This document shows, one piece after another, positions 7,404-15,782 of a stretch of DNA of 43,062 nucleotides. Below the pieces are notes generated by a model that was not told where the DNA came from, did no database searches, and saw only the letters and a program-made list of their open reading frames with translations. Where the stretch lies: positions 1 through 43,062 of the forward strand of contig JACPPF010000090.1 in assembly GCA_016191165.1 (NCBI GenBank). The letters run 5' to 3'. Source of the stretch: Planctomycetota bacterium. GTDB taxonomy: Bacteria; Planctomycetota; Planctomycetia; Gemmatales; Gemmataceae. The first letter of the stretch is position 1, and every line of letters begins with the position of its first letter. The position numbers and the translations under genes were made by a program.

Positions 7404-8774
7404 ATGAAAGCCGTTCATCTGCTGGCCGCGTGTTTCGTGTTGTTAGCCGTCTTCCTGGTAGGCTGCAATCGAGATGCAGGCAAGCCCAGCAAGGACAAGG
7501 AGCACAAGGATCACAAGGACGAAAAGGCCAAGGACCACGCCAAGGACGGCGACCATAAAGACCATAAGGGCGAAAAGAAAGGCGATGGGCACGCGCACAA
7601 GCCCGCGGCGCACGGCGGAAAAGTCGTCAGCGTGGGCACGGACAGCTATCACGCGGAAGTCGTGTTCGAGAAGGATGGCCATCTCAAGTTTTACACGCTC
7701 GGCAAAGATGAGTCCAAGAGCATCAGCGTGGAAACACAGACAGTCAAGGCGCATGCCAAGGCGGAGGGGGGCGACAAGTCGCACGAGATGGAGCTGAAAC
7801 CGGAGCCGCAGAAGGACGATGCGAAAGGCAAAACTTCGCTGTTCGTTGGCAAGCTGCCTGCCGAGGTGATTGGCAAGAAGGTAACGGTCACCATCGTGGG
7901 CTTGAAGATGGAAGGGGAGACCTTCCGGGTGGAATTCTCCTCGGAAGGGGGCGATCACAAGGATCACAAGGACAAAAAGGAACATAAGGACCACAAAAAG
8001 GAGCAAACCAAGGGCGGTCATTCCAGCGAGGATGAGATCAAGGAAGCGCGGGCCAAGTTGACCGACGCGGATCGCAAGCTGGTGGACGCGCAGGAATGGT
8101 GCGTCGTTATGACGGATAATCGCCTCGGCGAGATGGGCGTGCCTTTCAAGGTGATGGTGAAGGATCAGCCCGTGTTCGTGTGCTGCAAGGGATGCCAACG
8201 CAAAGCGCTGGCCGACGCGGAGGCGACCTTGAAGAAGGTCGATGAGTTCAAAGCGAAAGTGAAAACGCAGCCGCCGCGCAAAAGCGCCGTCAAGGTTGGC
8301 GACAAGGTGCCGGACTTCTCGATCACGACGCTGGACGGGAAAAGCGTCAAGCTCAGCGAGTTGCAGAAGGACGAAACGAGGACGAAGAAAGGCATCGTGG
8401 TCCTGTCGTACTGGTGCGCGACTTGCCATAGCTGCCGGCATGTGGAGGGCGCCCTCGGCAAGCTGGCCAAGGATTACGCCGGCGAAGCCGCCGTGATCGC
8501 TCTCGATGCCAACGCCGACGATACCACCCAGGCGGTTGCTGCGTTCGTCAAGAAGAATGGCTTGACCATGCCCGTCGCCTTCGACCCGAACGGTCAAACG
8601 GCGGACGTTTTCGGGATCAAAAAAACGACGACGACCGTGGTCATCGATGGCAACGGTGTCCTCCGTTATTGCGGCCAACTCAAGCAGAAGGGCGGCGCCT
8701 CCGCGGAGGGCGCATTGAAGGCGGTCCTGGCCGGGAACGAGGTCGCCGTGAAGACAACGCCGCACAACGGCTGA
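7404..8774 (+). CDS. lipoprotein fusing His-rich HGG domain, CCxxC module and a thioredoxin-like domain
   Basis: The 456-residue lipoprotein has lipobox LVGC (Cys21). In order it has a His/Lys/Asp-rich stretch (HKDHKDEKAKDHAKDGDHKD), the HGG domain (HAHKPAAHGGKVVSVG, residues about 65-175), a second His/Lys stretch near residue 185, a thiol module (EWCVVMTDNRLGEMGVPF, then C260-C261-x-x-C264), and a C-terminal AhpC/TSA-type thioredoxin domain (residues about 295-445) starting VGDKVPDFSITTLDGKSV. Its active site is W-C338-A-T-C341-H-S-C344. The CxxC could reduce or load the neighbouring metal sites; the extra Cys344 is unusual. The start is set by CAGGAG 8 nt upstream. It is paralogous to the 4650 product, with the thioredoxin domain added. 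Confidence 0.75.
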   Translation: MKAVHLLAACFVLLAVFLVGCNRDAGKPSKDKEHKDHKDEKAKDHAKDGDHKDHKGEKKGDGHAHKPAAHGGKVVSVGTDSYHAEVVFEKDGHLKFYTLGKDESKSISVETQTVKAHAKAEGGDKSHEMELKPEPQKDDAKGKTSLFVGKLPAEVIGKKVTVTIVGLKMEGETFRVEFSSEGGDHKDHKDKKEHKDHKKEQTKGGHSSEDEIKEARAKLTDADRKLVDAQEWCVVMTDNRLGEMGVPFKVMVKDQPVFVCCKGCQRKALADAEATLKKVDEFKAKVKTQPPRKSAVKVGDKVPDFSITTLDGKSVKLSELQKDETRTKKGIVVLSYWCATCHSCRHVEGALGKLAKDYAGEAAVIALDANADDTTQAVAAFVKKNGLTMPVAFDPNGQTADVFGIKKTTTTVVIDGNGVLRYCGQLKQKGGASAEGALKAVLAGNEVAVKTTPHNG

Positions 8775-8910
8775 CAGATTGTGCGGAAGTAGCCCCCGTG
8801 TGGGGCAGACAATCAATGAGGGACGAGAAAGTGTATTGACCTTGTGGATCTGGCGACGGTGCTTGTTGTGCCGTCAGCCTGTTTCACTGCACAGAAGGAG
8901 AGGTTCCATC

Positions 8911-9054
8911 ATGGCGACACGGATGTTGCCCACGGTCGGAAAATGGTTGCTCGTTTTGCTCTTGGCTCTTGCGCCAGTCCTGGCGAGCGGTTGCCGAAGC
9001 ACTGGGAGCAGCGGCGGCGTTGGCAGCGATGGCCACGCCGGACATAACCATTGA
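8911..9054 (+). CDS. 47-residue lipoprotein with His tail
   Basis: A very short product starts at ATG 8911 after AAGGAGAGG. It has a lipoprotein signal (KWLLVLLLALAPVLASGC, lipid Cys28) and a mature tail of only about 20 residues ending GHAGHNH. The first 28 residues match the layout of the lipoprotein at 9195 (MATR start, LALAP, Gly-Cys at 27-28, then Arg), so the two genes probably arose by duplication; here the thiol module is missing and a His tail replaces it. It could be a minimal metal-binding anchor or a decayed copy. Confidence 0.6.
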   Translation: MATRMLPTVGKWLLVLLLALAPVLASGCRSTGSSGGVGSDGHAGHNH

Positions 9055-9194
9055 TTGAATGGCGGTTCACGGGGAATGGGCTGAGGGTTGCCGGCACCCG
9101 GTCCCGAGGCCCATTTCCTGTGCCAAAATGAAATGACCACGGACGGCTCGGGGCCGTTCGTGAATCGTGGCCCTATTTTCAAGGAGGAAGTCCC

Positions 9195-9578
9195 ATGGCG
9201 ACACGGAAGTTGCTTTTGGTCAAGAGTTGGTTCTTCGTAATGATGCTTGCTTTGGCGCCGGCGGCGTTGACGGGCTGCCGAACTTCCCAGGCAGCAGACA
9301 AGGGCTTCGGCGGCGCGCCGCCGGGACAAGGCTCCACTCCCACGCTGCTGCCTGCGGCGAGCGTCGTGCCCGCCAGTTCCGCGACCAAATTGGCCTACGG
9401 CGGACAAAAGACATGCCCCGTCACGGGAGACGCCTTGGGTTCGATGGGCGCGCCGATTCCCGTCAGTCTTGCGGGCGGTCAGACCATTTACGTCTGCTGT
9501 CGCGGCTGTGCCAATCGCGTACAGCGTGATCCGGCAACCTACCTTCGCAAGGTGGAAGCCGAGCGGAACGGTTCGTGA
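9195..9578 (+). CDS. lipoprotein with CPVTG...CCxxC metal-binding module
   Basis: The 127-residue lipoprotein (AALTGC, lipid Cys28) has a short flexible linker and then the module TCPVTGDALGSMGAPIPVSL with GQTIYVCCRGCANRVQ. The module is almost the same as that of the secreted protein at 3238 (shared AYGGQKTCPVTG or PYGGQKTCPVTG openings and KVEAER endings), so the two form one family with different N-terminal halves. The gene is 30 nt upstream of the RND adaptor and in the same direction, which suggests co-transcription with the pump. AAGGAGG precedes the ATG. A 9-bp hairpin (9138-9162) lies in the leader. Confidence 0.7.
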   Translation: MATRKLLLVKSWFFVMMLALAPAALTGCRTSQAADKGFGGAPPGQGSTPTLLPAASVVPASSATKLAYGGQKTCPVTGDALGSMGAPIPVSLAGGQTIYVCCRGCANRVQRDPATYLRKVEAERNGS

Positions 9579-9608
9579 CAATGGTTCCCAATGTCAGAGG
9601 AGCGTGCC

Positions 9609-12113
9609 ATGAGATTTCGTTTTCGATTTCCTGGTAGCCGACAAGGACGCGCCATCGTGGCTGCGGCCAGTTTGTTGGTGACCGTCGCGGTCACCTGGCT
9701 TTTCGCTCACGAGGGTCACGCGCCGTTGCCAACCAGAGGCGTTCAGGTGGACACGGCGAAGGGAACCGTCGTTCTTATGCCGGACGCCCGCAAAGTCCTG
9801 GACCTGGACGCCGACATCGTGAAGCCGCGCGTGGTGAACGAAAAACTGCTGGCTTATGCGACGTTGGTGGCGCCCTGGCAAAAGCACGCCTTTGCCTCGA
9901 CACGGCTTCCCGGGCGCATTGTCAAGATCAACGTGAAGCCTGGTGAGTTCGTTCCTGCCAAGCACGTGTTGGCGGAAGTGCAAAGCTTGGAGCTGGAAGA
10001 CTTGCAGCTGGAGATTCTCAACAATCAAACGGCCATTGAACTCTCCGATCAGGTCGTGGAAGAAATGAAGCCGCTGGCAAAGCAAGGCGCGATCGCGGAC
10101 AGAGATTATCGCGAAGCTCTCTCCAAGCAAGAGCAGAACAAGAACGCTCAAAAAATTGCCCATGCCAAGTGGCTGAGCTTGGGCTTGGGGGCTGATAAGT
10201 ATAAGCAACTTCTCGCAACCAAGACGCGCGTTGTCGCCACGATGCCGATCGTGAGTGTTACGGGAGGGACGGTGATCCATGCCGACGTTGCCGAGGGCCG
10301 AGTCGTGGAGCCGACCGAGCACCTGTTCGAGATCATCGACCTGTCGAGCGTCTGGGTGAAGATCGGCGTCCTGGAGCGGGATCTGCACCGCGTGCAGGTC
10401 GGGCAAGTCGTCGAATTGCGCTTTGCCGCTTACCCGGACGAAGTCACGTCCGCGGCCGTCCAGATCAAAAGCCTTTACCTGGACCCAGCGACCCATCTTG
10501 CCACGGTGTGGGCGGAGCTAAAGAACGACGCCAAAATGCCGCGTTTCTTGCCGGGGATGCACGGGCAGGCCCATATTGTCCTCGCGCCGCCCGGCGACGT
10601 TTTGACGGTGCCGAGCGATGCCGTGGCGAGCGACGGCGTTGAACGCTACGTGCTGGTCGAAACTGTGGCCCCGGACAAGCAGGGGAAAAAGCCGACCGAG
10701 TACAAGAAAGTCCATATCACGACCGGCTTGCACAATGGCGAGTGGACGCAAGTCACTGGAGGCGATCTATTCGGCCAGGATCGTGTCGTGACCAAGGGTC
10801 TGCACCAGTTATCCAGCTTCTTCATGGCTGGGATTCTGCGGCTCAGTCCTGAAGCTGCAAAAAACTTCGGGGTCGCCGTAGAAACCGTTGAGCGCCGGGC
10901 TGTTGAGGAGGTCTTGGAACTGCAGGGAACGGTGGACGTGCCGCCGGACCGGCGCTCGTTTGCCTCGGGACAGTTGCCTGGCAAGATTCAACGGATAGCC
11001 ATCGAGCGCAACCAAGAGATCAAGAAGGGTGAAATCGTCGCGGAAGTGGCAAGTCTGGAATTGCAAAAGCTGCAACTCGACCTTCTGCAAGCCCACTTGC
11101 AACTCGGCCTTTTGAAGGAAACCCTTGATCGCCTGGCCAAGGTTGAAACCATCGTGTCGCGCAAGCAACTATGGGAAGCGAAGAGTTCGTACAACGAAGT
11201 CGTCAATCGCCGGGAAAGCTTGAAACGGAAACTGGAGGCGGTCGGGCTGGAAGAAAGACAGATCAAGGGAATCCTCGAAAAGACAGAACTGGTCGATGCG
11301 TTGCCGATTCGCGCCCCTCGGGATGGCGTCGTCGTCCGATTCGACAAAGCGTTGGGTCAGGTCATCAAGGCCGATGAGCCGCTGTTTGAAATTCATGATT
11401 TGTCGCAAGTCTACGTGCAGGGGTTCTTGTCCGAGAAGGACGTGCCTGCCGTTCGCGTCGGTCAAAAGGTTCGTGTACGCCTGGTTGCCGATCCGGGATT
11501 TCTTGGCGAAGGAAAAGTAGCGCGGAGCGGACAAGTCGTCGGCCAGGACAGCCGAGTCTTGTCTTTCTGGGTCGAGTTAGACAAGCAGCCAGCCCAGCGA
11601 TTGGAGCATAATTTGCTTGCGCGAGTAAGCGTTTCGGTCGGCAAGTCCGAGGCGACGCTCGCCGTGCCTCTGGGCGCTTTGGTCAATGAGGGGACGCGCT
11701 CATACGTCTTCGTTCGCCGCTTCCAGCTGATCGGCACGTCGGTTGACGCCCTGGAAAAAAACGGCTTCCCCGGCAAGGCAGTCGAAAAACTGTCAGAGTT
11801 GGCGTCGAAGAGTTTCGCCACGGAAGAAAAACTGCGATCGGCATTCGACCAAACGCTGGCGGCTTCGGAACTTCGCCAGGGCCTCTCGGCCGAAGAGGTG
11901 GAATCGCTGGACAAAGCGATGGAGGATGCAACGCATCGCGAGCGGCTTGTGCGGGAGGCAGTCCGAAGTCCCGTTTTCGAGCGGCGTCTGGTCGAGGTGG
12001 GCCGGCGGGCGGATGATCGCTTTGCCGAGATCGTTGCCGGCCTGGTATCCGGTGAAAGCGTGGCTGTGAAGGGAACGCGCGCCTTGCAAACCGCCTACGC
12101 GGGCATTCGTTAG
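9609..12113 (+). CDS. RND efflux periplasmic adaptor, tandem fusion of two adaptor modules
   Basis: The product is 834 residues (ATG 9609 has AGAGGAG 6 nt upstream; an upstream ATG at 9591 lacks one). Usual adaptors of this HlyD/CusB class are about 350-500 residues. Here two complete modules follow each other. Module 1 (about 45-400) has lipoyl-like half FASTRLPGRIVKINVKPGEF, a helical hairpin, second lipoyl half and beta-barrel (VWVKIGVLERDLHRVQVGQ). Module 2 (about 405-834) repeats the plan: FASGQLPGKIQRIAIERNQE, hairpin, VYVQGFLSEKDVPAVRVGQ. The last domain carries an alpha-helical insertion of about 90 residues (about 710-800). One N-terminal membrane segment is followed by HEGHAP. It ends 8 nt before the pump gene. 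Confidence 0.85.
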   Translation: MRFRFRFPGSRQGRAIVAAASLLVTVAVTWLFAHEGHAPLPTRGVQVDTAKGTVVLMPDARKVLDLDADIVKPRVVNEKLLAYATLVAPWQKHAFASTRLPGRIVKINVKPGEFVPAKHVLAEVQSLELEDLQLEILNNQTAIELSDQVVEEMKPLAKQGAIADRDYREALSKQEQNKNAQKIAHAKWLSLGLGADKYKQLLATKTRVVATMPIVSVTGGTVIHADVAEGRVVEPTEHLFEIIDLSSVWVKIGVLERDLHRVQVGQVVELRFAAYPDEVTSAAVQIKSLYLDPATHLATVWAELKNDAKMPRFLPGMHGQAHIVLAPPGDVLTVPSDAVASDGVERYVLVETVAPDKQGKKPTEYKKVHITTGLHNGEWTQVTGGDLFGQDRVVTKGLHQLSSFFMAGILRLSPEAAKNFGVAVETVERRAVEEVLELQGTVDVPPDRRSFASGQLPGKIQRIAIERNQEIKKGEIVAEVASLELQKLQLDLLQAHLQLGLLKETLDRLAKVETIVSRKQLWEAKSSYNEVVNRRESLKRKLEAVGLEERQIKGILEKTELVDALPIRAPRDGVVVRFDKALGQVIKADEPLFEIHDLSQVYVQGFLSEKDVPAVRVGQKVRVRLVADPGFLGEGKVARSGQVVGQDSRVLSFWVELDKQPAQRLEHNLLARVSVSVGKSEATLAVPLGALVNEGTRSYVFVRRFQLIGTSVDALEKNGFPGKAVEKLSELASKSFATEEKLRSAFDQTLAASELRQGLSAEEVESLDKAMEDATHRERLVREAVRSPVFERRLVEVGRRADDRFAEIVAGLVSGESVAVKGTRALQTAYAGIR

Positions 12114-12121
12114 GAACGATC

Positions 12122-15100
12122 ATGCTGAACCATGTCATTGCCTGGTCCCTGAAGAATCGCGTGGTGGTGATGCTCACCGCCCTCGTGATGATTTCCTACG
12201 GCGTCTACAAACTCCAGCAGATGCCGGTGGACGTGTTCCCTGAACTGAACCGCCCGACCGTCACGATCATGACGGAAGCGCCGGGCCTTACGCCGGAACT
12301 TGTGGAAATCCAGGTAACCCGGCCCATCGAATACCTCCTTAACGGCGCTACGGGAGTGCAGCGCGTGCGTTCCGCGTCGGCAGTCGGCTTGTCGATTGTC
12401 TGGGTCGAATTCGAATGGGGCACCGACATCTACCGGGATCGGCAAATCGTTTCCGAAAAGCTGCAACTGGCACGGGCGCAACTGCAGGGCGACATCAACC
12501 CCGTGATGGCGCCTATCTCGTCCATCATGGGCGAGATCTTGCTCGTGGGCGTGCGCTCCACGGCGGACCTGAAAACGCCCAAAGCGCGGCTCGACAAGGG
12601 CATGGAGTTGCGGACCCTGGGGGAGTTCACCATTCGCAATCGTCTCTTGGCCGTGGAAGGTGTATCCCAGGTCACGGTCATGGGCGGCGTCCTCAAGCAA
12701 TACCAGATCATCACCTCGCCGGCGCGCCTGGCGGCCCAGAATGTCTCCTTGCAGCAACTTACCGAAGCGGCGGAAAAAGCCAACGTCCTCGCCGGCGGCG
12801 GCGTCATGGTGCGCAAAGCCAGGGAATCGCTCATCAACATCAGCGGCCAAAGCCTCGCGCTGAAAGACATCGAGAACACCGTCGTGCTCTGGCGCGATCC
12901 CCGGCCCGTGTTGATCAAGGACGTGGCCGAGGTCCGCTTCGGCGGCCCGCTGCAGCGCGGCGACGGCAGCATGAGCGTGCGCCACGAAAAAACGGAGCAG
13001 TTTTCCGGCGGCCCAGCGGTGATCATGACCATTCTCAAGCAACCGAGCGTGAACACGTTGGTCCTTACACCCAAGATTGAAGAAGCCCTGAAACAACTGC
13101 AAAAAGAACTGCCCTCAGACGTGCACATCGAAACCCGCATCTTCAAACAGGCCGACTTCATCCAGGTGGCGGTGGACAACGTGATTGAGGCCGTGCGCGA
13201 CGGCACGATGTGGGTGATCGTCGTGCTGTTCATCTTCCTGTGGAACTTCCGCACCAGCGCCATTACGCTCACCGCGATTCCGTTGTCGCTCTTGATGACC
13301 GTCCTCATCTTTGCCTATTTCGATATCTCCATCAACACCATGACGCTCGGCGGTTTGGCGGTGGCCATCGGCGAGCTGGTCGATGACTCCATTGTCGATA
13401 TCGAGAACATCTTTCGGCGACTCAAGGAAAACAAGCACAAGCCCAGGCCCGAGAACGCGCTCAAGGTCATCTTCCTCGCTTCCGCCGAAGTGCGCAATTC
13501 CATCGTGTTCGCCACGCTGATCGTGGTGGTTGTCGTCGTGCCTCTCTTCTCCTTATCCGGCATCGAAGGGCGAATGTTTGCCCCGCTGGGCCTGGCTTAC
13601 CTCATCACGCTGCTTTGTTCGCTGGTCGTCTCCTTGACGGTGACGCCGGTGTTGGCTTCATTCCTCTTACCAAACGCGAAGTTCATGGAGAAAGAGGGCG
13701 ATCCGTTCGTGTTGCGCTGGCTGAAGAAATTCGATGAAAAAGTGCTGCGCTGGACACTGCGGCGTCCCTGGCCGATCCTGATCGCGACGATTGTCCTGGC
13801 GATCGCCTCGAAGGTCGTGATGCTGTGGATGGGATCCGAGTTTCTGCCCCCCTTTAACGAGGGGACCTTTACCGTGAACCTGGAATCCGAGCCGGGAATC
13901 AGTCTGCAAGAAAGCGGCCGGATCGCTGGCCGTGCCGAGGACCTTTTGCTCCAACTGCCCGAAGTATTGTCGGTATCGCGCCGCACCGGCCGGGCCGAAC
14001 TGGACGAACACGCGGAAGGGGTGAACGTCTCGGAAATCGACGTGCGCGTGCAAGAGCACGAAGTTCCCAAAACGGGCACCGGCTGGGCATTCGTGCGCGC
14101 GGTCCCCGGCTTGCATCGCTGGGGCGTTGACACGTACGGCCGGCCGCGCGATGAGGTGCTCGCCGACATTCGCGATCAAATCAGCACCATCCCCGGCGTG
14201 AAGCCGAATATCGGTCAGCCGATCTCCCACCGCATTGACCACATCATGTCCGGTGTACGGGCTCAAATCGCCGTGAAAGTATTCGGGCCGGACTTGCGCG
14301 AGTTGCGCACGAAAGCGGCCGACATCCAGACGCGCATGAGCAAGATTCCCGGCGTGGTGGATCTGAAAATCGAGGCGCAAATTGAGATTTCCCAGATTCG
14401 CCTGGAAGTAGACCGGAAAGCCCTGGCGGAGTATGGCTTGGCCCCTGGCGACATGACCAAGCTCTTGGAAACCGCCTACAAGGGCCGCGTGGTTTCGCAA
14501 GTCCTGGACGAGGACCGCTGGTTCGGGTTGGTCGTTTGGTACGACGAATCCGCCCGCAACAATCCCGCCGTCATTCAGCAAACGATCCTCGATACGCCGT
14601 CGGGCCGCAAAGTGGCGCTGGGGCAGGTTGCGCGAGTTCTCGACACGACGGGCCCCAACACGATCATGCACGAAAACGTGCTGCGGCGCATCGTGATCTC
14701 TTGCAACGTGGCGGATCGGGATCTGGGCAGCGTGGTAGCTGATATTCAAACGGCCTTGAAGCCCGTTGAGGAACAACTGCGGACGCTGCCGGGAAGTTAC
14801 CGCATCGAATACGGCGGCCAGTTCGAGGCGCAACAGTCGGCCACATTCCGTCTTGGCATTCTGGCGATCTTCGCGGTGATCGTCGTCTTCATCCTGTTGT
14901 GGAAATGCCTGGATTCCTGGGTGGCTGCTTTCCAGGTCCTGTTGGTCAACATTCCCCTGGCGGCGATCGGTTCGGTGATTGCCCTGATGCTTGTCAATTG
15001 GCCCAGCTGGGACAAGTTGCATGATGCTCCATGGTATGCCTGGCCAAAAGTATGGGCGGAAGCAACCACACTTTCTGTCGCGCATTGGGTCGGCTTCATC

Positions 15101-15598
15101 ACGCTTATCGGCATCGTCTGTCGCAACGGCATCATGATGATTTCTCACTACATCCATCTGATGAAGCACGAAGGCGAGCAGTTCGACGAGAAGATGATCA
15201 TTCGCGGCAGCCTGGAACGCCTGGCGCCAGTGCTGATGACGGCGATATGCGCCATGGTCGGCTTGATTCCGCTGGCACTTGGCGCTGGCCAAACGGGTAA
15301 GGAGATTCTCTACCCGGTTGCGCTGGTTGTCCTGGGCGGTTTGCTCGATTCGACCATCATGGATCAGGTCGTGACGCCGGCCGTCTTTTTCTTGTTCGGC
15401 AAGACGTTTGGACCGGGCATTTACTTCCACAAAGAGAAGGCCGAAACGGAGGCCCAAGAGCTGGAGCGCACCGCGAACGAACAGTTCCCGGATCCTCCGG
15501 AGCGAACGAAGCAGACAGCCGATTCTAAAGATGGCCATGTTTCGCCGGCTCGGGACATTGCCGTGGTGGGCAAGGACGGGGCCATCGGAAGCGGATGA
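12122..15598 (+). CDS. heavy-metal-type RND efflux pump, CusA/CzcA-like
   Basis: The 1158-residue inner-membrane proton antiporter has the HME-RND architecture: an N-terminal helix (NRVVVMLTALVMISYGV), the typical opening MPVDVFPELNRPTVTIMTEA, porter domain, a first helix bundle with GELVDDSIVDIEN (residues 417-429, the proton-relay region), a second porter half (GPDLRELRTKAADIQTRM) and a second bundle with GIVCRNGIMMISHY. It expels metal ions from periplasm or cytosol through the outer-membrane factor. The ion is not decided by the sequence; Cu/Ag or Zn/Co/Cd are possible. A charged C-terminal tail of about 55 residues (FHKEKAETEAQELERT...) is longer than I would expect. An extra segment near residues 960-985 (NWPSWDKLHDAPWYAW) interrupts the second bundle. 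Confidence 0.9.
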   Translation: MLNHVIAWSLKNRVVVMLTALVMISYGVYKLQQMPVDVFPELNRPTVTIMTEAPGLTPELVEIQVTRPIEYLLNGATGVQRVRSASAVGLSIVWVEFEWGTDIYRDRQIVSEKLQLARAQLQGDINPVMAPISSIMGEILLVGVRSTADLKTPKARLDKGMELRTLGEFTIRNRLLAVEGVSQVTVMGGVLKQYQIITSPARLAAQNVSLQQLTEAAEKANVLAGGGVMVRKARESLINISGQSLALKDIENTVVLWRDPRPVLIKDVAEVRFGGPLQRGDGSMSVRHEKTEQFSGGPAVIMTILKQPSVNTLVLTPKIEEALKQLQKELPSDVHIETRIFKQADFIQVAVDNVIEAVRDGTMWVIVVLFIFLWNFRTSAITLTAIPLSLLMTVLIFAYFDISINTMTLGGLAVAIGELVDDSIVDIENIFRRLKENKHKPRPENALKVIFLASAEVRNSIVFATLIVVVVVVPLFSLSGIEGRMFAPLGLAYLITLLCSLVVSLTVTPVLASFLLPNAKFMEKEGDPFVLRWLKKFDEKVLRWTLRRPWPILIATIVLAIASKVVMLWMGSEFLPPFNEGTFTVNLESEPGISLQESGRIAGRAEDLLLQLPEVLSVSRRTGRAELDEHAEGVNVSEIDVRVQEHEVPKTGTGWAFVRAVPGLHRWGVDTYGRPRDEVLADIRDQISTIPGVKPNIGQPISHRIDHIMSGVRAQIAVKVFGPDLRELRTKAADIQTRMSKIPGVVDLKIEAQIEISQIRLEVDRKALAEYGLAPGDMTKLLETAYKGRVVSQVLDEDRWFGLVVWYDESARNNPAVIQQTILDTPSGRKVALGQVARVLDTTGPNTIMHENVLRRIVISCNVADRDLGSVVADIQTALKPVEEQLRTLPGSYRIEYGGQFEAQQSATFRLGILAIFAVIVVFILLWKCLDSWVAAFQVLLVNIPLAAIGSVIALMLVNWPSWDKLHDAPWYAWPKVWAEATTLSVAHWVGFITLIGIVCRNGIMMISHYIHLMKHEGEQFDEKMIIRGSLERLAPVLMTAICAMVGLIPLALGAGQTGKEILYPVALVVLGGLLDSTIMDQVVTPAVFFLFGKTFGPGIYFHKEKAETEAQELERTANEQFPDPPERTKQTADSKDGHVSPARDIAVVGKDGAIGSG

Positions 15599-15782
15599 CT
15601 TTGATGCCCTGAAGGGTTTTGCCGCGAATAACGCTGGAAACGATGGCGAAACCCGCTCAGGCCGAAAGTTCGCTCGGCAAGCACCGACGGAAGAACCGAT
15701 ACGAATGGTGCAATCGGCAATTCTCTACGGGAGAGTCTGCGCCTGTTGGCAGCTGAAAACGCAGGTTTGAAAGGAAGTAAGC

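Noticed and set aside
8835-8870. TTGACCTTGTGG as a CueR/MerR-type operator
   Set aside because: No dyad symmetry or proper -10 at 19-20 nt spacing was found.
9138-9162. Hairpin before the lipoprotein gene at 9195 as a terminator
   Set aside because: The 9-bp stem is not followed by a T-run directly, and the genes on both sides seem co-transcribed; noted only in the gene entry.
13667-15538. Very long open frame on the minus strand opposite the RND pump gene (also opposite 4356-5579 and 7443-8816)
   Set aside because: The plus-strand genes have clear domains and ribosome sites; high G+C codon bias leaves the opposite strand open, and the minus-strand translations show no domains.
15599-15782. 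Small ORF between pump and outer-membrane factor
   Set aside because: Only about 20 codons, no ribosome site, no recognisable motif.
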